This document shows, one piece after another, positions 23,713 to 33,533 of a stretch of 64,000 bases of DNA. A program made the translations under genes and the position numbers. The notes beneath the pieces were generated by a model that was not told where the DNA came from, ran no database searches, and saw only the letters and a list, made by a program, of their open reading frames with translations. The first letter of the stretch is position 1. Each line of letters opens with the position of its first letter. Source of the DNA: Leptothrix sp. (in: b-proteobacteria) (GTDB lineage Bacteria; Pseudomonadota; Gammaproteobacteria; Burkholderiales; Burkholderiaceae_C); NCBI GenBank assembly GCA_013822685.1, contig PNKV01000001.1, positions 310,001 to 374,000 of the forward strand. The letters are read 5' to 3'.

Positions 23713-25968
23713 TCACCCAGGTGGCGCGTCGATGACCGTGACCTTATGCGTGTTGCGCCCGGCAGCCTTGGCCTCGTACAAGGCCTGATCGGCGGTTTCG
23801 ATCAGGGCCGATGCACCCTGTGTTGGCCCGGCTTGGTAGGCAATGCCGATGCTGGTCGACACGTGCAGCGTGAGTTCACCGCTGAGCTCGAACGGGGACG
23901 AGATGGCGTTCAGGATCTTGGCGGCCACCACATCGACTTCGGATACACGGTTCATCCCTTCCAACAAGATGACGAACTCGTCGCCTGCCAGCCGTGCCAC
24001 GGTATCGCTGCCTCGCACGCTGGCCGTCAGCCGCAAGGCAAAGGTTTGCAGCACCTCATCGCCAATGCCATGGCCATGGGTGTCGTTGATGGATTTGAAC
24101 CGGTCCAGATCTAGAAAGGCCAGCGCCAATGGTCGGCCGGAGCGGTGCTGCCGGGCAATGGCCTTTTCCAGGATGTCTTCAAAAGCTCGTCGGTTGGGCA
24201 GGCCTGTGAGGCTGTCGGTGCTGGCCAGCGCCAGCAGGTTGTGTTGCGCCAGGCGCGCGTCGGTGACGTCCGTGCCCAGGACGAAGAAGCCGGCCACTTG
24301 GCCGTCGGGCCCACGATCAGGCATGTAGACCAGGTGCAGGTGCCGAAGTGATGCGCCCTCACCCACATCCACATCGGTTTCGGCCGTTTCGCCCCGCAGG
24401 GCCTGCTGTATGGACGCCTCACGCAAGGCGTAGGGCGCATCCCCCAGAACCTCTTTCGCTGTGCGCCCAATGGCTTGCTGCTTGCCCACACCCAGCCAGG
24501 TGTCGTAGGTCTGATTGCAAAAAACGTAGCGCTCTTGGGTGTCCACATAGGCGATCAGCGCGGGCAGGTTGTCGGCGATGGTGTGCAGCCGCCGCTCGCT
24601 GTCTTCCAAGGCGCGCTCGGCCTGTTTGCGTGAGGTGATGTCGTGCAGAAAGGCAAAGTACCGCCGTCTCGGCTCACCCGCCAACGATGGCAATGCATTG
24701 ATGGTGACCTCACAAGGGATGCTGTGCCCCAATCGGTGCACGGCGGGCAGCTCCAGCCGTTGGCCCATCACTGGCGCCTCGCCCGTCTGCAGCATGTGTT
24801 GCATGCCCCGCCGATGGGCATCTTGCAGGTCTGGCGGAATGATGATCTGAGCCAGTTCGAGCCCCATGACTTCATGGCGGCTCCAACCAAAGATGGTTTC
24901 TGCCTGAGGATTCCAATCCAGCACCAGGCCGTTTTCGTCGATGCAGATGAAGGCGTTGAGCGCGTTGTGCAGCACAGCCTTGATCAGATCGTTGCTGTGT
25001 TGCAGGTCCCGGGTGCGCTCCACCACTCGGCGCTCCAGGTCGGCCCGCAGTTGTTCCATGACCTTGTCGGCACGCTTGCGGTCCGAGATGTCGTCGATGA
25101 CCGCGATGAAGTAGCGCGCCACGCCATGGCGGCGTACCAGTGCTACGGTCAGGTTCGCCCATACCACCTCGCCATCGGGGCGCAGGTATCGCTTTTCCAA
25201 GGCGTACTGATCGACCTTGCCTTCGAGCAGTGCCCGGGCGTGCTGCAAATCCAGCGACAGGTCGTCTGGGTGGGTGATGTCCTGGAAATTCGCGCCTTGC
25301 AATGCCTCAGGAGACCGCCCCAGGATGCGGCACAAGGTGCTGTTGAACTCCAGCCAATGTCCGTCCAGCCCAACCAGGGCAATGCCCACGGCAGCCTGCT
25401 CAAAGATGACGCGGAACAAGGCATTGGTTTCGGCGCGGTCGGCGTCCTCTTCGGCGGCCAGGACTTGAGCCCGCCAGGTGGCCTCCCGGCGCAGGATCTC
25501 ATTGCGCGCGAGCACCGCCAGGTCTTTGAGCGTTTCAAGGTCATCGCTGCTGAAGACGCGGGCACGGTGGTCGATGACGCACAGGGTGCCCAAGGCCAGG
25601 CCCTCAGAGGTGGTCAGCGGCACACCTGCATAAGCACGCACCGGGTTTTGGCCGGTCACCAAGGGGTTGCCCTGGAAGCGAGCATCCTGGCTGGCATCCT
25701 CTACCAACAACGGCTCGCTGCCGTGGATGGCATGAGCGCAGAAGGCAAGGTCACGCGGTGTTTCCGTGACCGGCAACCCGACGTTCGATTTGAACCATTG
25801 CCTGGATTCATCGACCAGCGAAATGAGTGCCACTGGTGTGTGCAGCAACCGGGTTGCCAAGCGCGTCAGGGAGTCGAATACAGGCTCCGCAGGCGTGTCA
25901 AGCAGGTGCAATGCACGAAGCATCGCCAGCCTGGCAGCCTCATTGGGTGGTTTGCCCGGAAGGATCAT
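23713..25968 (-). CDS. Diguanylate cyclase with GAF and three PAS domains
   Basis: A soluble sensor protein of about 751 residues. The N-terminal GAF domain (about 15-160) has FCAHAIHGSEPLLVEDA and GVPLTTSEGLALGTLCVID. Three PAS domains follow (about 190-310, 330-455 with FICIDENGLVLDWNPQAE, and 460-570). The C-terminal GGDEF domain has FLDLDRFKSINDTHGHGIGD, an RGSD inhibitory site and AGDEF in place of GGDEF, a variant known to be active in some cyclases. There is no EAL domain and no membrane segment. It makes c-di-GMP in response to a cytoplasmic signal, perhaps redox or light. GTG/ATG starts up to 25995 are in frame; AAGG six bases before the ATG at 25968 favours that one. Confidence 0.9.
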   Translation of the reverse strand: MILPGKPPNEAARLAMLRALHLLDTPAEPVFDSLTRLATRLLHTPVALISLVDESRQWFKSNVGLPVTETPRDLAFCAHAIHGSEPLLVEDASQDARFQGNPLVTGQNPVRAYAGVPLTTSEGLALGTLCVIDHRARVFSSDDLETLKDLAVLARNEILRREATWRAQVLAAEEDADRAETNALFRVIFEQAAVGIALVGLDGHWLEFNSTLCRILGRSPEALQGANFQDITHPDDLSLDLQHARALLEGKVDQYALEKRYLRPDGEVVWANLTVALVRRHGVARYFIAVIDDISDRKRADKVMEQLRADLERRVVERTRDLQHSNDLIKAVLHNALNAFICIDENGLVLDWNPQAETIFGWSRHEVMGLELAQIIIPPDLQDAHRRGMQHMLQTGEAPVMGQRLELPAVHRLGHSIPCEVTINALPSLAGEPRRRYFAFLHDITSRKQAERALEDSERRLHTIADNLPALIAYVDTQERYVFCNQTYDTWLGVGKQQAIGRTAKEVLGDAPYALREASIQQALRGETAETDVDVGEGASLRHLHLVYMPDRGPDGQVAGFFVLGTDVTDARLAQHNLLALASTDSLTGLPNRRAFEDILEKAIARQHRSGRPLALAFLDLDRFKSINDTHGHGIGDEVLQTFALRLTASVRGSDTVARLAGDEFVILLEGMNRVSEVDVVAAKILNAISSPFELSGELTLHVSTSIGIAYQAGPTQGASALIETADQALYEAKAAGRNTHKVTVIDAPPG

Positions 25969-26037
25969 GCTCATCCTTGAAATGGCGACGGGCACATCAT
26001 GGCACGCACAAATGACTGGTGCAGCGCGCCAGGTGTC

Positions 26038-26064
26038 TAAAGTATTTGGGCAAATGGCCGAATA
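26038..26064 (+). promoter_or_regulatory. Sigma-28 (FliA)-like promoter of the twin-GGDEF gene
   Basis: TAAA (26038-26041), exactly 15 bases, then GCCGAATA (26057-26064). This agrees with the FliA consensus TAAA-N15-GCCGATAA at 10 of 12 positions. Transcription would start about 17-20 bases before the ATG at 26088. Confidence 0.6.
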
Positions 26065-26087
26065 GTCGGTGTAGCGAAAGTGTCTTG

Positions 26088-28607
26088 ATGGATCAAACAG
26101 CGGCCAATCAATCTACGCGCCAGTTCAGAAAAAACAGCACGAAGATTGCGGCGCAATGGCGTCATGGCTTCTCAGGGCTTCGTTTCGCCAAAACGCTGGA
26201 GCGCCAGTTCCAGGCGGAATCAGCGCCAGTGCGCAACCAGCATCTGCTCGTTTGCAGTCTCATCGGCTTGGTCGCCGGCCCCTGGGGAGCGGCGCCCACT
26301 GAAGCATTGATGCTGCCCGATCTGGTCGGGCAACTCTGGCCCCAACGTCTCGCTTTCACCGCGCTGGCTCTTTTTCTATTGGCCGTCATCCGCCTGACGC
26401 CGTCCGCTTTCCGCAGCCCTTGGCTGCCCGAGCTGGCGATCTCTTTCGTCATCGTGCTGATGTGCAGCGGGATCATCATCCCCAACACCAGCCGCAGCGT
26501 CACGCTGACCGCGGCCGTTCACTCGGCCGATCTGATCGCGGCCACCATGTTCGTCGGCACGCTGGTCAGGCTTCGATTCTGGTATTCGCTGGGGGTGTCC
26601 TTGGTCAACCTCTTGGCCTTTGCAACGCTGATCCCACATCGATCGATTGAGCAGGGCTTGATCTTGTCCAGCAACTTCAATGTGCTGTTGGTGGCGGGCT
26701 TGTTGGTGCAGGTTTCAAGCTACCTGTTCGAATACCGGGACCGCCAACGGTGGCTGCTGGCCAAACAGAACGATGCCCACGCCAGTGAGCTGAACGAAGC
26801 CAACAGGCGGTTGCGTGACATGTCGCTGAGAGATGGCTTGACGGGGCTCCTCAATCGGCGGGGCTTCGAGGAAGCGCTTTCAACTGCGCAACAAGACGCT
26901 TCCACCCAGTCTTCTGTGCTGTCCCTGCTGGTGCTGGATGTGGACCACTTCAAGCGCTTCAATGACTTCTATGGCCATCCCCAGGGTGACCGTTGCCTGC
27001 AGCAGGTCAGCGCCATCCTGGAAGCCGCGGCACGGGAGCATGGAGGGCAGGCCGCCCGCATTGGTGGTGAAGAGTTTGCGGTCGTGCTGCCATCCAGCAG
27101 CACACAGCAGGCGCAAGCCCTGGCCTCGGCCATCAAGACTGCGCTGGATGCCGCCGCCATCGAGCACCAGGCTTCAGAGGTGGCACGGCATGTCACGGTG
27201 AGCATTGGCATGGCGCAGGGCCCTGCTTCCATCACTGGCGCCCGCTTGGTGGCTGCGGCAGATGCCGCGTTGTATGAGGCCAAACGCAGCGGGCGGAATC
27301 GGGCTGCCGTGGGCGAGGTTCTTGGCGAAGCATCTGGCTTGAAGATGGAAGTTCGGCAGACCTTTGGTTCCCAATCGCCTGGCTACGTGCCCTACACCGT
27401 CGAGGACGACTCCGCGGCCTTGTCGGCCATTTTGGCCAATGGGGTTCGGTGGCTTCGATTCCCAGCCAACGTTGAACAGCACTATCAATCCATCAGAAGC
27501 AGCCGCCACCAATGGCGTCTTCCAGCTTGCATCCTGCTATCGGTACTGGGCTTCAATGTCTTCGCCTTCCTCTACGAGCAAGGCGCGCCAAACGCCACGG
27601 CCTGGATGCAGAAGAACCTGGTTGCCTTCAACATGACGGGATTGGCTTTGAGCTTGTTGCTGATGGCAAGGGGCTGGGTAAGGTGGAAGGAGGCTTTGGT
27701 GGCCGGCGCCTTCTCTGCCCTGGCCTTGGTGGGGGCGCATGCGTTATCGCTGGACCATTCGCTGGTGGCGTACCCCACTTTCATGGTGCTGATCCTGATC
27801 CCCATGGCCAGTTGCATCCTCGCCCAGCAATCGCCTTTTCATGTCTTCCCATCGTGGGCGGCTGTGGTCATTGGCTACCTTGGCTTCACCTCCGCAGAAT
27901 CTGGTTCGATCGAAGTCATCGTCCGCAATGACATCGCGCGCATCCTGATCGTGGGTGGCATGTTCATCCTCCTGGCCAGCTACACGCTGGCACGTGCTGA
28001 AAGGCGGGCCTATCTGCTGAACGGCATCCAGCGCGGCCAACGCGCGGCTTTGTTAGAAAGACAAAAGGACCTGGAATCCCTGGTGAGCCTGGACGCCCTC
28101 ACGGGCTTGCACAACAGAAGGCACTTTGACCAAGCGCTCCAAGCGCTCTGGGACTCCGCCGAACGTGGTGGCACGGCGGTTTCCCTGTTGATCCTGGACA
28201 TCGACTTTTTCAAGCGCTACAACGACAGCCTGGGGCACCAGGCCGGCGATGCGGCCTTGCAGAAGGTGGCCACGGCGCTCAGGCAGGTGGCCGCGGGCAG
28301 CGAGGGTTGCCTGGCCGCCAGGCTTGGTGGTGAAGAGTTCGCGCTGTTGGTCGGGTGTGGCGAGGAAGCCGCCCTGAAGCTTGGAGAAGCTGTTTGCACC
28401 CAAGTGCGCCAATGCGCGATCGATCATCCCGACTCGGACGCGGCGGGCATCCTGACGGTGAGCGTGGGGGTGGCGACGATGATGCCCAGCACGCTTTTTA
28501 AGCCGTATGACTTGATGGGCATGGCTGATCGGTCGCTGTATCAGGCCAAGGCGGCAGGCCGGAACGGCATGGCGGTGGCTTGCACCAGCACGCTTGAGCT
28601 TCACTGA
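26088..28607 (+). CDS. Twin membrane-GGDEF diguanylate cyclase (paralogue 1)
   Basis: An 839-residue protein built of two repeats of [multi-pass membrane block + GGDEF]. Membrane block 1 is about 60-215 and GGDEF 1 about 235-400 (LTGLLNRRGFEEAL, GGEEF near 324). Membrane block 2 is about 475-645 and GGDEF 2 about 660-830 (LTGLHNRRHFDQAL, GGEEF near 744). Neither domain has an RxxD inhibitory site before GGEEF. Both active motifs are intact, so two cyclase domains in one chain could dimerise internally to make c-di-GMP. The layout matches the pair at 39036 and 41438. The ATG at 26088 is preferred over an upstream in-frame start because a sigma-28-like promoter ends just before it. Confidence 0.88.
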   Translation: MDQTAANQSTRQFRKNSTKIAAQWRHGFSGLRFAKTLERQFQAESAPVRNQHLLVCSLIGLVAGPWGAAPTEALMLPDLVGQLWPQRLAFTALALFLLAVIRLTPSAFRSPWLPELAISFVIVLMCSGIIIPNTSRSVTLTAAVHSADLIAATMFVGTLVRLRFWYSLGVSLVNLLAFATLIPHRSIEQGLILSSNFNVLLVAGLLVQVSSYLFEYRDRQRWLLAKQNDAHASELNEANRRLRDMSLRDGLTGLLNRRGFEEALSTAQQDASTQSSVLSLLVLDVDHFKRFNDFYGHPQGDRCLQQVSAILEAAAREHGGQAARIGGEEFAVVLPSSSTQQAQALASAIKTALDAAAIEHQASEVARHVTVSIGMAQGPASITGARLVAAADAALYEAKRSGRNRAAVGEVLGEASGLKMEVRQTFGSQSPGYVPYTVEDDSAALSAILANGVRWLRFPANVEQHYQSIRSSRHQWRLPACILLSVLGFNVFAFLYEQGAPNATAWMQKNLVAFNMTGLALSLLLMARGWVRWKEALVAGAFSALALVGAHALSLDHSLVAYPTFMVLILIPMASCILAQQSPFHVFPSWAAVVIGYLGFTSAESGSIEVIVRNDIARILIVGGMFILLASYTLARAERRAYLLNGIQRGQRAALLERQKDLESLVSLDALTGLHNRRHFDQALQALWDSAERGGTAVSLLILDIDFFKRYNDSLGHQAGDAALQKVATALRQVAAGSEGCLAARLGGEEFALLVGCGEEAALKLGEAVCTQVRQCAIDHPDSDAAGILTVSVGVATMMPSTLFKPYDLMGMADRSLYQAKAAGRNGMAVACTSTLELH

Positions 28608-28665
28608 CATTGCGACTAAAAGTTGCCACGTCCGAGCCGCGATGCTGCGGGCACAGCCTTGCGGT

Positions 28666-28870
28666 TCAGCCAGCAGCCGCAGGCATCGCCGCAGGGTCCA
28701 TCCAGAGCGCGGCCCACATGTGCCCGTCAGGGTCGGCCAGGTCGCGGGTGACCATGAAGCCGTGGGCCTCCATCCTCGTTCATCGCGTCGACGGCGGCGC
28801 GGCTCTCCAGGGCCAGCGAAAGCATCATCCCGCACGAGCCGGCCGGCGGAAACGGCCGCTGCCCATCGCG
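28666..28870 (-). pseudogene. VOC/glyoxalase-family remnant
   Basis: Read on the minus strand, the end of this stretch gives HGFMVTRDLADPDGHMWAAL, then WMDPAAMPAAAG and a stop at 28666. This is the C-terminal hallmark of small VOC proteins (DPDGHxWxxLWMDP). Upstream, in another frame, MMLSLALESRAAVDAMNE resembles the preceding helix of the same family. The two pieces are out of frame and the linking segment is shortened, and the N-terminal half of the protein is absent. It is a decayed gene between two signalling genes. Confidence 0.6.
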
Positions 28871-28886
28871 TCACCTGCCTCCGTAT

Positions 28887-31667
28887 TCAGATCTTCGCCT
28901 GCTGAACCAGGCTCGCGACAGCATCCAAGATGGCCGCGGGCTCAATCGGTTTGGAAAAGTGGGCGTTGTAGCCAACCTCCAGCGCACGGCGGCGGTCTTC
29001 CGCTCGGGCGAAGGCGGTCAGTGCGATGGCGGGCGTGGCGCCGCCGAGTTCAGCTGGCAATTGGCGAATGCGGCGCAGCAACTCAAAACCGTCGATGTCT
29101 GGCATGCCAATGTCCGAGACGATCACCGCTGGCTTGTATTGCTGGAGCGCGCCCATGGCGCTTGCTGCGTCCTGAGCCTGGTACACGGTCGCCCCGCACT
29201 CCTCCAGGATCCGCCCAAGCATGTCTCTTGCGTCGGCATCGTCGTCCACCACCAGGACACGGGCCCCCGCCAAGGCGGCGGATGCGGTGCTGGATGATGG
29301 CAAAGCCGACATGGATCGGAGCAACGTCGACCGCTGGTCCTGCCCGCCAGCCATCAATGGAATCCGGACCGTGAACGTGGCGCCGTGGCCCTCACCGGCG
29401 CTTTCTGCCGTGACGCTGCCACTGTGCAATCTCACCAAGTGCTTCACGATGGAAAGCCCCAACCCCAGTCCGCCGAACTTGCGGGTGATGGAACTGTCGG
29501 CCTGCTTGAACCGCTCAAAGATGTGGCCGAGCACATCTGGTTTGATCCCCGTGCCGGTGTCGACCACACTGATGACCGCACTGTCCAGCTCCTGCCGCAG
29601 CGCCACACGCACCTCGCCGCCAGCAGGCGTGAACTTGATCGCATTGGCCACCAGATTCCAGACCACTTGCTGCAAACGGCCGGCATCGCCTTCAATGACT
29701 TCAACAGGCTCAAGGAGCGTGATCAAGCGCACGCCCGCCGCTTCGGCGCTGGGCCGGATCACATCCAATGCCGGCTGAACAAAGCTCACAGGCGCCAAAG
29801 GCTGCATGTCCAGCGCCATCTTGCCGGAAGTGATGCGGCTCATGTCGAGCAGGTCATCAATCAGTTGCACCTGCGTTTTGGTGCTGCGCGCAATCACATC
29901 AACGCCCCTGATCAGGTCGGGCCTGGCGGGATCCAGCCCCCGCCGCAGGATGTGCACCCAACCCGTGATGGCGCTCAACGGCGTCCTCAACTCGTGGGAC
30001 AAGGTGGCCAAGAACTGGTCCTTGACGGTGCTGGCCTTCTCCGCTTCCTGCCGCGCTGCGCGCTCGCTCTCCAGCAGCATTTCGCGCTCGCGCGTGGCCT
30101 GTTGGGCCCGCGCATAAAGGCGTGCGTTGTCAACGGCGATCGCCGCCTGGCTGGCGATGCCCACCGCGAGTCGCTCGCTGCGCTCGGTGAACATGCCTGC
30201 TTGCGCGTGGCCGAAGAACAGCCCACCAATGACTTCACCGGAGCGCGATGCCACGGGCACGGCCAGATAGCTTCTCACCGGCAAGTGGCCCAGGGGCATG
30301 CCGAAATGCGGGCTCTCCAGGCCGTAGCGAGGATCCAAGAGGATGTCGTCGACCCGAATGGGTGGCTCGCCCCGGAAAGTGGGCCCGAACACGCGCGTGG
30401 GGCGTGGGTGCCCCAGGTTCTCGAACAGTTCGCGGGGCGCGCCTGAGAGGGTGAAGAGCAACAGGGCCTCTCCGCGATCATCCAGGCCGTTGTAGAAAAA
30501 CGCGCCGAACTCTGCTCCGGTGAGTTCCGTGGCGGCATCCGTCGCTCGCTGCAACAGGATCTGCAGATCGAGTTCAGCCGCGAGCACCGTGCCGGTTTTG
30601 TTGAGCACCTCCAAGGACCGGGCTTCCTCCAGCAACGCGCCTTGCACCCTGAGCCGCTCCAGTGAGTCCCAGCAGCGGTCGACCACCGTTCGCACCAGTT
30701 CGATCTCATCTTCTGTCCAATGACGTGGCTTTGCCTGGTGCACGGCCATCGCCGCTACGAACTGACCGTTCTTGTGAAGAGGCACGCAGATGACCGCCTG
30801 GATCTGGGTCTGTCGGTACGCAGAGAGATCCGAGCCTGCCGTGGCGGGATCGGTGTCCACGTCGACGTTCACATAGGGCTCGTCAGCCCGCATCAAGCGG
30901 TCCACCTCGGCCCCGAAGTCAGTGAACTTGTACCGCCCCATGATGCTCGGCACACCGTCGTTGTAGTCCCCAATGAGGTCGAACGTGTTCTGGTCTGCAT
31001 GCACGTGGGCGTAGGCGCACCGGTTGACCCCCAAGTGTCTTCCGAGCATCTCTGCCGTGAAGCGCATCACCTCGGAGGGGTCTGAAAAACGACGCACTGC
31101 CTGCGAGAGATCATCCAGAAAGTGCAAACGGCGTTCGGCTAAAACGCGCTTGGTGGTCTCGGCAAAGGTGACCAGAACGCCTTGAGCATGGCCCTCGTCA
31201 TCGCGCACGGGGCTGTACGAGAAGTTGAAGTAGCAGTCTTCCGGGTAACCAAAGCGCTCGATCGTGAGCTTGAAGTCATCAAAGCCGATGGACTTGCCCG
31301 CAAGAATTTCTTGCCACATGGGCCGGATGGTGGGCCAGATCTCGCTCCAGATGACTGGCGCGAAGTTGCCCAGCGCATCTTGGTCCTTGTGGCCAAGGAT
31401 GGGCCGATAGGCATCGTTGTAGAACTGGATGAAGTCAGGGCCCCAGGCGAGGTACATGGGGAGCTGGCATTCCAGCAAGGTGGAGACCGTGGTCTTCAGG
31501 CTTTGCGGCCACTGGTCCACCGGCCCCAATGGGCTCTTTTCCCACTGGTGGCGCTTCATGCGCCCCGCCATGTCGCTCTGGCCCGTGAACGGCGTGCTTC
31601 CAACGCTCATCTGAGCCGGTTCCTGAGGCATCGTGTCTCGCTTATTGAATGCGGGGTTGAAGCGCAT
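28887..31667 (-). CDS. Hybrid sensor histidine kinase (PAS, two GAF, receiver)
   Basis: A 926-residue soluble sensor kinase. A PAS-like N-terminal domain (about 45-170; WGPDFIQFYNDAYRPILG) is followed by two GAF domains (about 185-335 and 355-515). The H-box is SHELRTPLSAITGW (His near 564), the HATPase has DTGTGI and GLGLGLSIVK, and the receiver has VDDDADA with phospho-acceptor Asp near 852 (VSDIGMPDIDG). There are no membrane segments. No separate response regulator or transcription factor is adjacent, so the output partner is unknown. Alternative starts within the first 20 residues are possible. Confidence 0.92.
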   Translation of the reverse strand: MRFNPAFNKRDTMPQEPAQMSVGSTPFTGQSDMAGRMKRHQWEKSPLGPVDQWPQSLKTTVSTLLECQLPMYLAWGPDFIQFYNDAYRPILGHKDQDALGNFAPVIWSEIWPTIRPMWQEILAGKSIGFDDFKLTIERFGYPEDCYFNFSYSPVRDDEGHAQGVLVTFAETTKRVLAERRLHFLDDLSQAVRRFSDPSEVMRFTAEMLGRHLGVNRCAYAHVHADQNTFDLIGDYNDGVPSIMGRYKFTDFGAEVDRLMRADEPYVNVDVDTDPATAGSDLSAYRQTQIQAVICVPLHKNGQFVAAMAVHQAKPRHWTEDEIELVRTVVDRCWDSLERLRVQGALLEEARSLEVLNKTGTVLAAELDLQILLQRATDAATELTGAEFGAFFYNGLDDRGEALLLFTLSGAPRELFENLGHPRPTRVFGPTFRGEPPIRVDDILLDPRYGLESPHFGMPLGHLPVRSYLAVPVASRSGEVIGGLFFGHAQAGMFTERSERLAVGIASQAAIAVDNARLYARAQQATREREMLLESERAARQEAEKASTVKDQFLATLSHELRTPLSAITGWVHILRRGLDPARPDLIRGVDVIARSTKTQVQLIDDLLDMSRITSGKMALDMQPLAPVSFVQPALDVIRPSAEAAGVRLITLLEPVEVIEGDAGRLQQVVWNLVANAIKFTPAGGEVRVALRQELDSAVISVVDTGTGIKPDVLGHIFERFKQADSSITRKFGGLGLGLSIVKHLVRLHSGSVTAESAGEGHGATFTVRIPLMAGGQDQRSTLLRSMSALPSSSTASAALAGARVLVVDDDADARDMLGRILEECGATVYQAQDAASAMGALQQYKPAVIVSDIGMPDIDGFELLRRIRQLPAELGGATPAIALTAFARAEDRRRALEVGYNAHFSKPIEPAAILDAVASLVQQAKI

Positions 31668-31709
31668 TCTAGAGAGTTCGCGATGAGCCAGCCGGCGCAG
31701 AACCCCATG

Positions 31710-32273
31710 CTAGCGGCGGCGCCGAGACCTTGACCAGACGATGTAGGCCGCGATGCCCAGGCCCACGACCGCCGCCTTCCTGGCCAGCCCTGCGCGGTTG
31801 TACCGAAGCTCGGACCGCAAGCCCATTTCTTTGGCCAGGTTGGGCACGCGCAGCTGCGCCAGGTCGCTCAGCAAGTCTTCCACCACATTGACCCGATCGG
31901 CTGCGATGAGCGTCATCCAGCGCGAGAGCCTGCCCTCGCTGAGCCGATAGGCCAGGTCACGCAGGCTGCCACTGAGGCCACGTGGCGGGCAGGCCGTGCC
32001 GAACACCGGCGTGAGCTTCGCGTGCTCGGTCGATTTGTGGATCTTCACCCGTGGCACCTGCGGGGTGAACGCCGGGTACAGGCACTCGACACCCAGCTCG
32101 GGCGCCTTGTCGCGCGGCACGCCCGGTCGCTTCGCGGGGTCGAGGTCGGAGCCCCAACCGGGGATGCTCGCCGACAGGTCAATCGACTGCCGTTGTGCGG
32201 TGGTCAAGGCCCGCCCGCCAGGAACGGGGGGATTGAGGACGTCTTGCGACGATGAGCCAACTCTTTGATCCAT
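31710..32273 (-). CDS. Conserved-looking hypothetical protein with C-terminal membrane anchor
   Basis: A 187-residue protein I do not recognise. The first 70 residues are polar (PGWGSDLDPAKRPGVPRDKA). The middle contains a helical stretch (GSLRDLAYRLSEGRLSRWMT). The end AAVVGLGIAAYIVWSRSRRRR is one membrane helix with a strongly basic tail, giving a tail-anchored topology. It lies 13 bases after the alcohol dehydrogenase stop on the same strand, so the two are probably cotranscribed. The ATG at 32273 is favoured over a longer frame because the upstream extension overlaps the dehydrogenase coding region. Confidence 0.6.
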   Translation of the reverse strand: MDQRVGSSSQDVLNPPVPGGRALTTAQRQSIDLSASIPGWGSDLDPAKRPGVPRDKAPELGVECLYPAFTPQVPRVKIHKSTEHAKLTPVFGTACPPRGLSGSLRDLAYRLSEGRLSRWMTLIAADRVNVVEDLLSDLAQLRVPNLAKEMGLRSELRYNRAGLARKAAVVGLGIAAYIVWSRSRRRR

Positions 32274-32286
32274 GGTGCTTTCCCCT

Positions 32287-33444
32287 TCAATGCGTACCCG
32301 AGGACGGGATGACGATGGGCTTGATGCACTCGTCAAGCTTGCTGGAGAAGATGTGATAACCCTCACCGATCTCTTCCAGCGGGAACCTGTGCGTGATGAT
32401 GTCCTTGGGGTTGATGTGCCCCGCCTGGATGTGCTCAATGCAGCGGCCCACGTTGCGCTTGACGCTGGCCTGGTTCATCCGCAGCGTGATGCCCTTGTTC
32501 ATCGCCGAGCCGATCGAGACGGCGTTCAGCACCGGGCCGTAGGCGCCCACAACGGAGACCACGCCCCCCTTGCGCACCGAGTTGATGGCCCAGTGCAGGG
32601 CCACCGCCGATCCGCCTTGCAGCTTGAAGGGCCGGATGCCCGTGGCACGGTGCATGGCGCTGCCGCGCGCCTCGCAGCCCACGGCGTCGATGGCCGCGTC
32701 CCACCCCAGCCAGTCGCTTTCCTTCTTGAGGTACCAGACGGGGTCACGCACGTCGCGGAAGTTGAGGGTCTCGCAATGGGCGAACTTGCGGGCAAACTCG
32801 AGCCGGTAGTCGTACTCGTCGACCACCAGCACGCGGCCCGCGCCCATGAACCAGGCCGACTTGGCGGCAAACAGGCCCACGGGGCCGGCGCCGAACACCA
32901 CCACCGAGTCGCCGCGCTTGATCTGCGCCATCTCGGCGCCCTGGTATCCCGTGGGGAACACGTCGGTGCACAACGCGGCGTTGTCGTCGTCCACGTCATC
33001 GGGGATCTTCACTGGGCCCGCATCGGCGAAGGGCACGCGCACGTACTCGGCCTGGCCGCCGTCGTAGCCGCCGGTGGTGTGCGAATAGCCGTAGATGCCA
33101 CCCACCGCCGTCGCGTTTGGATTGGTGTTGTGGCAATTGCTGAAGAGCTCCTTCTTGCAGAAATAACATTCCCCGCAGAAGACGTTGAAAGGCACCAGGA
33201 CGCGGTCTCCGGCCTTCAATGTGTGCACATCCGCGCCAACGTCTTCCACCACCCCGACGAACTCGTGGCCGAAGGTCTGCCCAACCCGCGTATCCGGGAT
33301 AAGCCCGTGGTAGAGGTGCAGATCGGACCCACAAATGCAGGCCCGGGTGACGCGGACGATGGCATCACGCGGATGCTCGATCTCGGGCATCGGCTTGTCG
33401 ATCACTCGGACGCGGTAGGGACCGCGGTAGGTCATTGCGTGCAT
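32287..33444 (-). CDS. Zinc-dependent alcohol dehydrogenase (formaldehyde-dehydrogenase-like MDR)
   Basis: A 385-residue medium-chain dehydrogenase oxidising an alcohol or a thiol-aldehyde adduct with NAD(P). The catalytic zinc ligands are Cys in ACICGSDLHLYHG and His in GHEFVG; the structural zinc loop is CGECYFCKKELFSNC. The Rossmann motif is VVFGAGPVGLFAA. The length and the long loop after the structural zinc fit the glutathione-independent formaldehyde dehydrogenase-like branch, but the substrate cannot be named. AAGGAG precedes the ATG. It is followed by a small tail-anchored protein gene. Confidence 0.9.
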   Translation of the reverse strand: MHAMTYRGPYRVRVIDKPMPEIEHPRDAIVRVTRACICGSDLHLYHGLIPDTRVGQTFGHEFVGVVEDVGADVHTLKAGDRVLVPFNVFCGECYFCKKELFSNCHNTNPNATAVGGIYGYSHTTGGYDGGQAEYVRVPFADAGPVKIPDDVDDDNAALCTDVFPTGYQGAEMAQIKRGDSVVVFGAGPVGLFAAKSAWFMGAGRVLVVDEYDYRLEFARKFAHCETLNFRDVRDPVWYLKKESDWLGWDAAIDAVGCEARGSAMHRATGIRPFKLQGGSAVALHWAINSVRKGGVVSVVGAYGPVLNAVSIGSAMNKGITLRMNQASVKRNVGRCIEHIQAGHINPKDIITHRFPLEEIGEGYHIFSSKLDECIKPIVIPSSGTH

Positions 33445-33533
33445 GAGGGGGCTCCTTGAACGTGAGCTTCATGCGCGGCAAGGGCCGTGCCCGCGATCAT
33501 CCCCGGCGCAGCGCTGGAGTGGCCCAAGTTCAA

